From: Brachionus manjavacas
Taxonomy: Eukaryota > Rotifera > Eurotatoria > Ploima > Brachionidae
Length of the DNA: 64,000 nt
Assembly (NCBI GenBank): GCA_019054805.1
Contig: JAHQIY010000008.1
Location: 3,581,501-3,645,500, forward strand
Direction: 5' to 3'
Positions within the stretch are counted from its first letter, which is position 1, and each line of letters opens with the position of its first letter. The notes beneath the pieces were generated by a model. That model saw only the letters and a list, made by a program, of their open reading frames with translations. It made no database searches and was not told where the DNA came from. The position numbers and the translations under genes were made by a program. Below are positions 34,641 to 46,499 of the stretch, piece by piece.

Positions 34641-35583
34641 GAGCTACAATAAAAAAAGTAGAAAAACATGAATTTCTCCAAAAAAATTTTTTTTACAATT
34701 TTCTTAATTTAAAATCGAATTAGATCCAAAAACTAATGATAAATTAAAAACACCAATTATTGTGAATTTTTTGAATGTTCTAGATTAAAACTGAGAGCTC
34801 TATTAGAAGCAATTTTCCATTTGAGTGATTTTAAAATTGTTAGAATCGCATGCAAACATTAAATAGAGACGATTATTTGGATTCATAGATTTAATTAAGT
34901 ACTCAAGCCTAAACTTAATAATTAGTTTTTGCCTTCTATTCCACCTCGACTAAAACCGATTTGTGTTTATTATTTTTTTAATTGTTGATGCTGATAATGA
35001 GTTTGTGCAGAAATCTAGTCTAGAAACTGAGAATCAAAAATAAATTTAGGACTGGTTGAGAAAATTAATTCGAAAAAAAAACTCTATTCAGTAAAAGCGT
35101 TGAAATTATTTGATAAAAATCAATGGATGTCTTAAATGAGATTTTTCTAATTAAAAATATGAAAAGTTTTTTAAAATAATTATAGAGGTTCGAACATTTC
35201 CAAATCAATAAAAGATATTCAAGCTTATTTTGTAAATGCACCAAAGCTTCATGCTAAACATACAAAGAAAACAACCGCTGATGAATGAGTTGGGCCACCG
35301 TGCCACCATTTTGGTTAGATTTTTAATGGAAAATAAAGATTAAATAAAATTCAGATTTATTAAAAAAAAAACTATTCATTCAAAATATGAAAAAAATTTT
35401 TGAATAAAATCTAATTCAAATGGCGTAACTCTGAACATTTAGATTTGATGAAATCTGAAAGCCGGTTGAAAAAATTAAGAGAATTTTTATCTTTCTTTTC
35501 CAATTTCAAATGCAGAACAGTCTTTTTTGTTATAAGGAGGATTAAAAAATATTTGAGAAATTCAGTGAGCCAAGAGCGACTAA

Positions 35584-35617
35584 ATTCTATGCATTAAATT
35601 AATTTAATGCATAGAAT
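35584..35617. repeat. Perfect 34-bp palindrome
   Basis: The arm ATTCTATGCATTAAATT (35584-35600) is followed directly by its exact reverse complement (35601-35617) with no spacer. It lies in non-coding AT-rich DNA. Confidence 0.95.
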
Positions 35618-35759
35618 CAGAGGAAGCCGATCTTTTGACAAAATTTTACTAAAATACTAAAATTTTTTTAAAAATATATATCCGTTTAAAATGAATTAGT
35701 AATAAGTGAATTGTATATTTTTGTTAATAAAATAATTGTTATAATTTTTTAATCCATTA

Positions 35760-36470
35760 AAACCCTCCTGTTATCCTCTTCAACACCATCTTAAGCACTT
35801 GGAAAAAATGCTCGCTCCACCATTTAGAAAATTCTGGTAACGACACTGAATGTGTCAATAATGTTCTAAGAGATTTAAAGTATGCTTTAATGAACTCAAA
35901 ACTGAACAGATATGTAAAAGACAGCCTTACAGTCTAAGCTAGGTCACCTTTTCAAATAATGGTACCGCCTCAAAAATCCGATAAGCTTAGCAAAGAAAAG
36001 GAGGGGATCACAAAAAGTTCGAATTCTCTTAAGTGCCAAAAGTATGTTTCTAAGGTGCACTTGGCTTTCTTGTTTTTTCAATGATCTACCATTTTTGCTC
36101 GTACAAAAAAGTTGACCATTTAGATATGTAAGTACTTGGATACATTGTTAAAAAGTTGTATTCAACAAGTTTTGCTACTAAAATGACCTATGTTTCTGAC
36201 AAAAATAATTTGAATAGAAAAGATATTCATGATGTTAAGATTCAAATGGCCGAATCCAACTGTTTAGATACATTAAAAAATCTATTACAAACAAAAACAA
36301 TCTAATTGTTAGTCTAATGAAGGACTATGTTGATGTTTTTGTTGGAATCTCAAGAGCTCCAGAAGAGAAGTCAACACTTTCTTTAATTCCAAGCGAAATA
36401 TTCTTTTAATAAAACAAAAAGACGGAGATTATGCTTTTGTTATCAAAGTTAAAAAATATTTAACTTGATA
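35760..36470 (+). pseudogene. Unidentified coding-like relic, probably a mobile element
   Basis: Successive frames read coherently with protein-like composition: 35760-35933 (LRDLKYALMNSKLNRYVKD), 35938-36080 (ARSPFQIMVPPQKSDKLSK), 36305-36408 (VSLMKDYVDVFVGISRAPEE) and 36390-36463 (NILLIKQKDGDYAFVIKVKK). Stops and frame changes separate them. I do not recognise a family; the last segment vaguely recalls proteins of large DNA transposons but this is not firm. Confidence 0.3.
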
Positions 36471-37009
36471 ACTATTATTATAAGTTAAATATTAATAATA
36501 GTTACTAAAAAAGAAGTCAAAATTGCATTAAACATTTCAGACCAGGCTCTAAAAACTCTAATTATTTTCCTTTGAAAATCGAATAATTAAAATTCTAATA
36601 GTGGAAGGAGTTTGCTAATTAAATTCTTCTAAAATTTAAAAATAAAATATTAAAAAATAAAGTAAATCATGCTCTTAATCCTTTTAATAATTCAAAACTT
36701 GCTTGCAGTATTTATTTAGTTGTTAATAAGAATCCATTAAGTATGAAAATAATTTTTTATTTGATAAACTCTGTAAGAGTACAGTTTTTAAAGCATTAAT
36801 TTTGCTTTATTTTAATTATTGCTCAACACTTGTTTTATTTTTTCACAAAAGATAGTAATTAAAAAAATTGAGTCAAAAACAAATAATAGGGAAAAAAAAT
36901 TCCGATTTTAAGCTAAACTTATCATTTTCTTCTTGATTAACAAATCAATAGTGAAGCTTAATTTGTGCATTCAAAATTCAATAATATCAAAATCATATTT
37001 AGAGTTAAA

Positions 37010-37190
37010 CAGAAATAAAAAATTCATAGGTATTGTGAATTATAATTCAAAAATTCAAATATAAATTCTAAATTCTAAATTCTAAATTTTAAATAAAAAT
37101 ATGGGTTTTGTACTACAGATTTTTCTGTAAGTTTTAAAAGGTAAAACAAACTATGTTTCAATAAACAGTTTAAAAATAATTTCAAGAAAT
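37010..37190 (-). repeat. Dispersed repeat copy
   Basis: The reverse complement of this stretch matches 51890-52060. Shared blocks are ACCTTTTAAA, then AGAAAAATCTGTAGTACA, then AATTTAAATTTT-like sequence and AATTCACAA. A related copy without the first block lies at 6895-7010. Confidence 0.6.
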
Positions 37191-38850
37191 ATCTGTCAAC
37201 AAATTGATTATTTTTAATCAATAGTGATAAAAAATAAATAAATCTCAAAATATTAACATTATATTTGATAATTAATATTTCCCTGTTAGTTAAAATTAAT
37301 TTTTATTTGTTTAATCATTAAAGCTTAATTTTATTTTTATAAATTAGTAAAAACGAATCTTAATTTTGTAATATTCGGAAGATTTGTATTTGGAAGATTT
37401 GTAATCCCAAATTTATACTTAAACTAAAATTGAATTGTTAAATATTTATTTATTTTTTTATTACTAACAATTTATAACTTTATTTTTTCAAAAAAAACAT
37501 TTTAATTCTTAAAGTTAATTTAAATAAATGAACTTTTAATTCGTCTTTTATTTACAGAGGTATGTTTGCCTTGTAATTTAAAACTTAAAATTCTGAGAAC
37601 GCTTTTTTAAAAGAATTAATGAACAATTTGTGAATTTGATTATGATTTTAAAGCAGACTTTGATTGCTGGATAAGCAGAACTCAGAAAAATCGACTGTAA
37701 TTTGTGCCTGACAACCCATTCAATGTTATCAGCCAGCACAGTTTACATTACTCCTCTTTGCACTTAATCATTTTTTTCTATGTTTGAATGATTGCTTTTT
37801 TGCCTGATTAATTTGGTTTCCAGAAAAAGTCAAAATGGCAGTTAAGACCTACAAGTTTTAATCTTTTCAAAACATTCCAGCAATAAAGCATTTTTTTTTC
37901 CAATCGCTCCAGCTCGACTAATTATGTTATCTACACATGATTTGTCTGAAAAAAAAAATTTGATTTAAAAAACTACATTTTGAATTTTATTTATTTTTAA
38001 TCAATTACATGATAAATATTTTTAAGATCTAGAATCCGAAATTTTAGATATAAATAATACAATTTGTTTAAACAGGCATTGGCTGACAAAATAGATTGTA
38101 TTTTGGAAGAAACAAATTTATCCTAAAACTAATACAAATAAAATACTTAAGTATTAAAACTAGTTGAATTTGTATTAACCCTTCTAGATAATAAATAGTT
38201 GCTTATTATTATTCAAATGAAAATCAATCAATAAAAAAAAGTAATTTTTCAATAATCAAAATTTTAGAAAAAATCAATTCACTCAATTATTAATAGAAAT
38301 TGTTTTTTTTTATTTCATTGATAAGAAAATTTTTTCAGAAAACTTTATTAATTTTCTAATTGGAACAACAAACGCTGTTATCTTGTTATTTCATGTTTAA
38401 TAATTTTAAACCCCATGCAAATTAACAAATAATTAAATTTTGCATTAGAGTTTTTATTAATACAACAAGTAAATAAATAATTTTGATCTTGTAGGTTTAA
38501 TTCCTACTCAAGAGTAAATCTCACATATATTCATCTAAACTAAATACTCTATAAAAAAATATAAGTCTTTAGCTTTTAAAAATTTCAACAAAAAATTTCT
38601 TTACATTTTCGCGGGACAAAGAAAATTGAATCGCTTCAGATCAACACATGCTTTTAAATAAATGCAAAAAAATTAAAAAAAAATAGTAAAAAAAAAGTTA
38701 ATGAACTCATGATTGCAGTTTTTGCACTTAAATCTTTCAACAAAATTTGCAATTTAATTTATTAAATCTAGTACTGTTTGCAAAAAATGTGCGCCCAAAA
38801 TTAATATTTTTTTTGAATTTTAGAGTTGAATTAAACTGTTTTGAACAAAA

Positions 38851-41800
38851 ATGGTTAAGGGAAAACGATGGAAGAAAGGCCAGAGCAGTAGCTCTAATCC
38901 TGAAACTAAAAAATACAGAGACATTGCCAAAAATAATCGAAGTTTTTTCAATTTCGGACAAAGTTCGACAAATCCAAGTCAGCTGACTGAAAAAGCTCTG
39001 GCTCAGCTAGACTCAATGTCAATGAAGAATGACAACTTTGATAACAAAAGCATTATCTCCGATGCAGACTCTGCCGATACGTTCAGATCGTGGGCTTCCA
39101 ACTGGTCCGACTGCACCAATGCAACATTTAATCGTGTGCATCGCTATTGGCGTTCCAATTCAGCATTGCATAAAGAAATTCTTGCGGTACTAGCCGCCGT
39201 CACCGAAGTAATAAAGGAAAACGACGGAAAAGAGAGTGAAACCGAGTATCTCGCTGCACTGGTAAGTTGATGCCAAGTTAGTAAAAAATAGTATAATAAT
39301 TTAATGATTTTTAAAGATGACTGGAATGGAGTCTGTGGACGAAAATGAAGATTCAACTGCCGCTTTTTTGTATCTAATAGCCCTATCTATTAAAAAGTCA
39401 GTTAACTTGAAAAAATTAAAAGATTTAAAAAAAATTTTATTTATTTTTTTTTCCTTTCAAGAGTTCCAGAAAATGTTCTTAGAGCAAAATATGACGACTT
39501 AATGAATTCATTTGTGAATAAGCTTGACAAATATGGCACTCATGCTAACAACGTTACTTTAATAAAATCAGTAAATTAAATAAAAATTTCATTTAATTGT
39601 TAAATATTTAATTTATTTTCTTTTATCTATTTTAGTGTTTGATGTGTTTGTGCTGGTTGCTTAAGAGTCAAGATCAAAGTATATGGGAAAATGATAAAAC
39701 GGTGAAATGTTATCTTCAAATCTTGAGTTTTGTCACCCATGATAAGCCCAAGGTTAGAAAATGTGGCCAAGAAGCGGTTCGTTTGATTATGAACAGTTTT
39801 AGTTCAACTCAATCAAGAAATATTTACAAATCTATTGGATCTGTGACCACTGAATACTGCCTAACTGTTATAAACACTGCAAATGAAGAATCCGAGGCAG
39901 CCAAAGCGAACAAGACGACTAAAAAATCCGATGCCAGTCAAGCTGTTCTGCATATACTTAGCCTTTTTAAATACACAATTCATCATTTTGATCTGAAACA
40001 ACTTAAATCCATAGGCGAATGTCTATTCGGACTTATGATATGCAAAGATTTGGTAATTTAATCAAAAAATTATTTTTCTCTAGAATTTATTTAAATTTTC
40101 GTTTTTTCTAAAGATGATTATTTCAAATTGTTATCAAATATTCTATCAATTGTTTACAAGTCAAGTTAATTCTTTGAATTTTGACCTAAATGCTCAAATG
40201 ATAAATGTAGAATTTTTTTTTTTAAACTACAAAAAAATTTTATTAATTTTATTATTTATTTATCAAAAAGGCGTTTTATGACTTTGAACCAAGTGAAAAT
40301 GATCCACAGCAAATAATAGGCTGGCTGGCAGTAATGGAAACTGCCATTAAGTCGCTTAATCGCTTGAATAAGGCTCTTTGCTTGACCCATTTGCCACGAA
40401 TATTCCAAACTTTTATGTCTATATTAAGCTCTTCCCATGACAAAAAAGTTCATGTGGTTGTCACCAACTGTCTATGCAGCATACTAGAACAATCTGTTCA
40501 AACCAATATTGAATTGTTTGTCGACGATATGCACAAACAAAACGACGTGGCCAAGTCTTTGTTGCACAAAATATTTTCCCACATTGAATCTGGTCTAAGC
40601 TACCAATATCATATGAGTTGGATTTTTGTGATGAAAATTTTGGCCAGCGCATTCACATGTTTCAAGAATAGAGAAACATTTCCGATAGTAGAAAAATGCC
40701 TCAGTTCCTTGGCTAACTTAAGAGAAAGCGAACAATTTGACTTTAAAAAAGAAGCGGATATTGCCATTGGAAAAGCTGTGCAAACTTATGGACCTAAATT
40801 AGTCATCGATTCAATTGACTTGAAGATAACTGGCGAAGAGTAATGAAAATTTGTTTTACGAAGTTTTTTCTTGCTAAACTATTTTCACCTAGAACCAGCT
40901 TTGAATATCCACGAAGTTGGATGCTTCCATTGCTCAAAGACTACATAGAGCGTACTGAGATTTCGTTTTTTACCACGGATATACTTCCTTTGGCCAACAA
41001 GATAAGAGTCCGATGTGAATCAGCCAAAAAGAACAACAAGATGATGGAAGCGAAAATATTTGACACACTGCACAACCAACTATGGGCTCTGCTTCCCGGT
41101 TTTTGTGATTTTGCTCTTGATTTCGACACCTCTTTTAAAAATATTGCCAAGACTTTGGGAGAAGTGCTGGAAAAACATGTGGACTTGAGAAGATATGTTT
41201 TGCAAGCGCTTCGAATTGCCATAATCAGGAATACTGAGCCAAATAAATCTTTAATGGGAAAATATGCCAAAAATTACTTACCAATTATGTTCAATATTTA
41301 TACCACTGAGATTCGTTTGGACAAAGATCCCTCAAGACAGTCTCTAATAGACACCATCAAATTTTATCTAAAAATAACAGACAATGAGCTCACCAATAGC
41401 TATTTGATTCAGGCAATTAAAAATTACCACATTCAATCCAAAAACCATGAGGAATCCATTAAAAGCAAAGACTTGAACAATAATAAGCCAGAGTCAGAGC
41501 CAAAGTCTAAAGTTGTTTTTGACTTTAAAGCTGTTAACAAGAAGTCTGTTGAGAGTCTTCGAGCTGAGCCTTTTTTGTTTGCCAAGCATAGTTTTTTGGA
41601 CCTAATTGCCGTATTGGCAAAATATTCCAATTCTCAGAACGTTCAAACTATTTTTGAAATGTGCATTCAAGCTATTGGTGACAAACAAATAGACAAGACA
41701 ACGCAGAAAAAATTCTATAAAATTCTGGATTCGTTGTTGACCAGTGGCAAATTTTCGAGTGATAAACAAAATGAAGATGTGCTCAAGTTTGTTCAGAATG

Positions 41801-44800
41801 AATTTGAGATGTTTGGCAAAATTTTTGTTAGATCGCTGGGTGATTGTAATTCAGCGGCCAAAGTACCGCGATTAAAGTGTATGATTCACCTGCTTGATTA
41901 TGTTCAAAGGCCTGAGGAAAAAATGTTTTTAAAACAAATTTTACCTGAGATTATTTTGTCCATTAGAGAAATAAATCACAAGTCAAGAGAAGCGGCGTTT
42001 CACTTACTGAATTCTATGCTCAAATTGTGGCAAAAGCTGGGTCTCCAATCTCAACCGCCAATAACGGAAACCGGTAATTTAAACTCTTGGAAAATTTCAA
42101 TATTTTTTTAACTGATTAAATTTCAGATTCTCTGAATGAGTTTTTCCATTTGGTCATGGTCGGTTTAGCTGGATCAACTAATATGATATCATGTACTTGC
42201 TTCGCTTTGTCGTCGTTATCATTTGAATTTAGAGGTATTCTTTTTTTTTCAATTGATAACAAATAATTTCTTAAAATTATTAGATAAACTTAAAATATAA
42301 TAAAAAATTTGTATAAAAAGAAGAAATAGAAGCTTAAAATGAAGCAGATACCACTGTCCTTTTCATTCATTTAGTAACGCTTTAAGGCCATTCATTCTTC
42401 TACCATTGAATTTAGAAGTTTTTCCCAAATCCATTAATAAATTTAAAAAAATTGTGATTCAAACCATTTGGGTTTAATTGAGTTCTGTAAGATAAACACG
42501 GAAAATTCCGAATATTTGAAAATCCTGTATAAAGATTTTATTTTTTTTAAATTTGATTTTACAATTAAAGGACATCAAAAGTTTATCGGGAAAAATTAAA
42601 ATTAAAATTTTTGTTTAATTTTTTTTGAAATTATTTATATTAAGATTGCCTTGACTGGGTTTAAATTTAATATAAATTTTGATGTTATGGGATTAAATTT
42701 TCCATTTAAACTCTTAAATTACTGGTAAATTGTTAATTAAGATAATAAATAGAATTGGTTCCATATTTGTGATTTAAACAATTATCCGACCCCTTTCAAT
42801 CGCAAATGGCATTATGATTTTCTGTAAATTAATTTTTCAAAAATCAATTAATTTAAAAAAAAAACGTCAATAAATAAGTCGTCAATTAAAAAAACAAAAG
42901 TCCATTAATTTTTATTTTATCAATTAAAATTTTATTTATCAATAAAAAAAGTTTAATCAGATTAAAAAAACAGCATTTATTAGAGAAAAATTTAACAAAA
43001 AATTAATTGAGCATTAAAGCACTTGGTCTATTATTTTTTTATTTATTTGTGGTTTATTTTTTTTGGTCATCCGACAGGTCTTGTTTTTCTTAAAGGAACG
43101 TCTATAGCTTGGTCTGGATAATCCTCAAACTCGATTATATCTGGAACTAGGTTCATTTTAGATTTTTTTTAGATTTTTGAGTGTTGAAAAAAAAGGTTTT
43201 AATATAATTCAAAATGAGATTAAAAGTTCCATGTAAATTTTATTTACATTAATATTATTTTTATTGATTCCATAATATAATTAATTGACAATAATTTATT
43301 AAATTGACATAAGAATATTCTATTGACAAATCTTCAATTTTATGTATTTCTTTTATTTAAAATTGACTCTTGTTTAATTAATTGATTTTTGAACTATTTT
43401 ATTGATTTTTGTTTTTTTAATGGACATTCAAATTATCAATTGATTTTTATTTATTTTAATTGACGTTTTGAATAAAATATTAATTGATTTTTGTAAAATT
43501 AATTGACAGAAAAACATAGAGCCATCGCAAATATAGAAAAAATAGAACAGAAATGAAAAATTTTATTAATTTAATTTTTTTCCAAGAGCTAAAAATCGGT
43601 TCTGTAAATTGTATCAGCTGATAACTCAATGTATAACCTAAATCTATCCGCAATGTAATTGTCTTAATGCAAAGTTTTTTGAGTTTTATTTTTTTTAAAT
43701 TCACAATACTCAATTATACAATTAAAAGAATAATCGAATAATTTTGATAATTTAAGGATTTTATTCATTAAATTATTTTTTTGTTGATTAATAATCATCA
43801 TTGGTTTTAAAAAATTCTTAAAATTTTAGAAATATTCAAGTATTTTTTAACATTCTTTAATTTTTCTCATTAGAATAGTTAAATTTAAAAATTTTTTCAA
43901 GAATAAAAAGTTTAAGAGTCTTACTCAGAGGGACATTTACGAGTAGAATTAATTATTCAAAATAAATAATTCAGAAAAATTATTTAAAAACATTTTTAGG
44001 TATATAATGGTCAGTTTTTGAGATTTGAAGATAGAATTTGTTTTGAAAGTGCTTTAAGTAAAAAAATATCTAGAATTAAAAAGTGAATTTAAAAATTAAT
44101 TATTTCAAGTTATTTTGACCATAATCCTTAATAAAAAAAATTCAAAAATTCTTAAAGAGCTTTTATTAATTCTCAAAAATTTTTAACCGTGAAAAAACAA
44201 AATTACAGTGACACAAAAAATTTGAATAAATTATGAGTTTAGTTTTTTTAAAATATTTATTTTAGAAAATATATCTGGAAGCTTGATAAAAGACTTAATT
44301 GATACATCATGCTTATTGGTACGCTCGGAGAACAAGGAAACAGTTTTAGCTAGTCTAAATTTATTAAAAATAATGTGCTCAGCATTTCAAGCTCCAACTC
44401 TTGGTCAATATTTGGATCAAATATGCGATTCAATTCATCATTTGCATGAAAAACGTGCTGTCATACAATCTGATAACAAACAGTCACTAAATCAATTCTC
44501 TGGAACAGCTCCTATCAACAAATCCCAACGCATCAAAACTTTGGTAAAATTAACTCTAAAAAAATTGATGAAAAAATTCAGCTACGAAATTCTGCATGAG
44601 AAAATATTCAAAAATGAGAATAGAACAAAGCAAAGTGACATGGATATGGATGAAAAGACGCGAATGGTACACTTGACCGGCGCTTTAAGACAGGGACTTG
44701 AAAATCTTTTGGCCAACTTGAAAAAAACAATTGAAAAAGAAAGGAAAAAGAGGTTGGAAGACGAGAAAGCTTCGAAAAAAGGTGCAAAATCTGCTCAACT

Positions 44801-45703
44801 TGATTTGGTTTCTATCTACACGACCAATACACATAAGACCATGGGCACAAATATAAATGAAATTGAAGATTTGCTCAAAGAATCGGACTCGGAAGATGAG
44901 GAAAAGATGGAAGATGGTAAATCTGTAAAATCAGCTAGAACAAACAAAACCAGCAAGTCAGTAAAACTAGCTGAGAAAAAATCTCGAACTAAAGAGGGCA
45001 AAAACGCGATGGCATGGCTTCAGGAGAACGATAATGATGATCCACTTGATTTATTGGACCCGATGGCGATCAAACGGGTGTTGTCTACAAAACCTTTGAC
45101 TAAACAAGAAATTGAAAAAAAGAAAGAACGAGAATCCAAGTCTAAAAACCGGGGATTTAAAATGAGCAATGATGGAAAATTAATAATTGATGATTCAGAT
45201 GAAGATGATTCGGATATTGATAACCAAAAAATTAAATTAAAAAAAAATAAGCAGCCTAACGAATTGGAAGAAATGATGGATACTTTATCTCTAAGCAAAA
45301 AATCAGTTGCTTTAAGTAAAAAATCTAATAAAAAACGAATGATTGGCGATGAAGGTGATTCGGATGTGGAAGACGAAAGATCGAAATTTTCTTATAAATC
45401 TGGAGGTAAAGGTATTCATCGTAAAACTGACAAATCAATCAAAATTCCTGATCACGGATCTGAATATAAAGCTAGAGTAAGAAAATTGCTCAAAAATTTT
45501 CATTTCTTTAAATTTTTTAATTTTAGAAAGCTGGAGGAGATGTCAAGCTCAAAAATAAACCTGATCCATTTGCTTATATTCCGTTTAACCCTGCTAAGTT
45601 GAACCGAAGAAACAAAGCAAAATTACAGGGTGAATTTAAAGGTGTTATTCGTGCTGTTCAAAAGGGTGCTAAAAAAGGATCGAAAAAATTTAAAAAGAGC
45701 TAA
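38851..45703 (+). CDS. RRP12: RRP12-like ribosome biogenesis HEAT-repeat protein
   Basis: Ten exons join without frame breaks: 38851-39261, 39317-39396, 39462-39570, 39636-40052, 40114-40206, 40271-40839, 40893-42073, 42127-42234, 44266-45476 and 45527-45703 (4356 nt, 1451 residues; human RRP12 is about 1300). The N-terminus [15 protein letters not shown], then [15 protein letters not shown] and [15 protein letters not shown], match RRP12. Alpha-helical HEAT repeats follow, including [39 protein letters not shown] and the NUC173-like region ([14 protein letters not shown]). The C-terminus is an acidic/lysine-rich low-complexity tail ([36 protein letters not shown]) ending [17 protein letters not shown] and a basic stretch. 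RRP12 acts in nucleolar pre-rRNA processing and export of both ribosomal subunits. Nine introns: eight of 50-65 nt and one of 2031 nt holding a MITE. AATAAA follows the stop at 45720. Confidence 0.97.
42235..44265 (+). other. Large RRP12 intron (2031 nt)
   Basis: Donor GTATTC at 42235 and acceptor TTTAG ending at 44265 keep phase 1 between FEFRG and ENISGS. The intron hosts a 716-bp MULE-type MITE (42808-43523). The rest is AT-rich with no coding support. Confidence 0.9.
42808..43523. mobile_element. MULE-type MITE with 9-bp target duplication in RRP12 intron
   Basis: The flanks are identical 9-mers ATCGCAAAT (42799-42807 and 43524-43532). The ends are inverted repeats: left GGCATTATGATTTTCTGT, right end read inwards GGCTCTATGTTTTTCTGT. 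Similarity continues inwards for about 60 bases (AATTAATTTT, AAAAATCAATTAAT, AACGTCAAT). Subterminal AATTGAC/GTCAATT motifs are abundant. On the minus strand at 43072-43159 a short frame from ATG ends [11 protein letters not shown], then TGA, then PKK. This looks like the AT-hook-like linker following the SWIM domain in the MULE at 46.5 kb (DIPIQANRKKGRPKD). The terminal GGCTCT matches the left end of that MULE. The element is therefore likely an internal-deletion derivative of a related MULE. Confidence 0.82.
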
Positions 45704-46467
45704 ATATTTTGTTCATTTTAATAAAAAAATAAAAATATCATAAATCTTTTTTTTTATTTTAATTTTCCTAAATTCTAATTTATTTTTGGTTTGAAAAAGA
45801 CGGTCGAAAAATTTAAAAAATTTAAATTTTAGCAAAAAAATGCCGAAACTCGGGATCGAACCAAGGACCTTTAGATCTTCAGTCTAACGCTCTCCCAACT
45901 GAGCTATTTCGGCACTGTCTTTATCTTGAAAAATTCAAATCACTTTTTTAAAAAAATTAAGGATTTCTAAAAATTTGTCACTAACTGATGTTTTTTTATT
46001 ATCAATCATTTTCTATTTCGATAAATATAAAAACAAAAATTTAAATTTATGCAACAGCTATTGAGATAGTGAATTTTTTTCTTAATAGTAATTGCAAAAA
46101 ATATACAAAATGATAAAAAGAACTAAAAAGAATAAAAAAATATTAAATAACTTTTTTTCTAAAAGTTTAATCTCTGTATTTTTTAAAAGTTTAAAATTAG
46201 TTCTTTGAATGCAGCATAGTGACAACATTATGTATTATGTGACCAGTGGTCACGATATCACTTAAAATATGTGATCAGAAGTGTACTAATAATGTGACCA
46301 AGAAATAATAATATTGAAAAAAAGGGTTATTACTTATTTTTTTATTTACACCAAACAATAGCTCCTCCTGAAAAAAAAGAGAACCGAAATTTAATGCATG
46401 ACCAGTTAATTATAAATCTAATGTTAAAAAATAATTAATGTTTTGGGACATTTTACAGTCCTCGTTT
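45704..46467. other. Intergenic DNA with tRNA gene, between RRP12 and nested transposons
   Basis: Apart from the tRNA gene it is AT-rich. A 15-bp palindrome GTGACCAGTGGTCAC lies at about 46238-46254, in a stretch with repeated GTGACC/GTGATC words. Confidence 0.5.
45841..45913 (-). tRNA. tRNA-Phe (anticodon GAA)
   Basis: The minus strand folds as a 73-nt tRNA with acceptor arms GCCGAAA and TTTCGGC plus discriminator A. The D-arm/A-box region is TAGCTCAGTTGGGAG, the anticodon loop ACTGAAGAT contains GAA, and the T arm/B box is GGTTCGATCCC with one G-U pair in the T stem. There is no intron. A run of seven T residues follows directly (45834-45840), a Pol III terminator. CCA is not encoded, as in eukaryotic nuclear genes. 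Confidence 0.97.
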
Positions 46468-46499
46468 TAGGGATGAGGAAACCGGTTCTATTTAGGAAC

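Larger units (their letters stand above)
31841..38850. other. Gene-poor region between CELF and RRP12
   Basis: This holds retroelement debris (separate entries at 32149, 33334 and 33890), an unidentified coding-like relic at 35760-36470, a perfect palindrome at 35584-35617 and a dispersed repeat near 37010-37190. The remaining sequence is AT-rich and shows no gene. RRP12 promoter elements are presumably just upstream of 38851 but none can be named. Confidence 0.5.
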
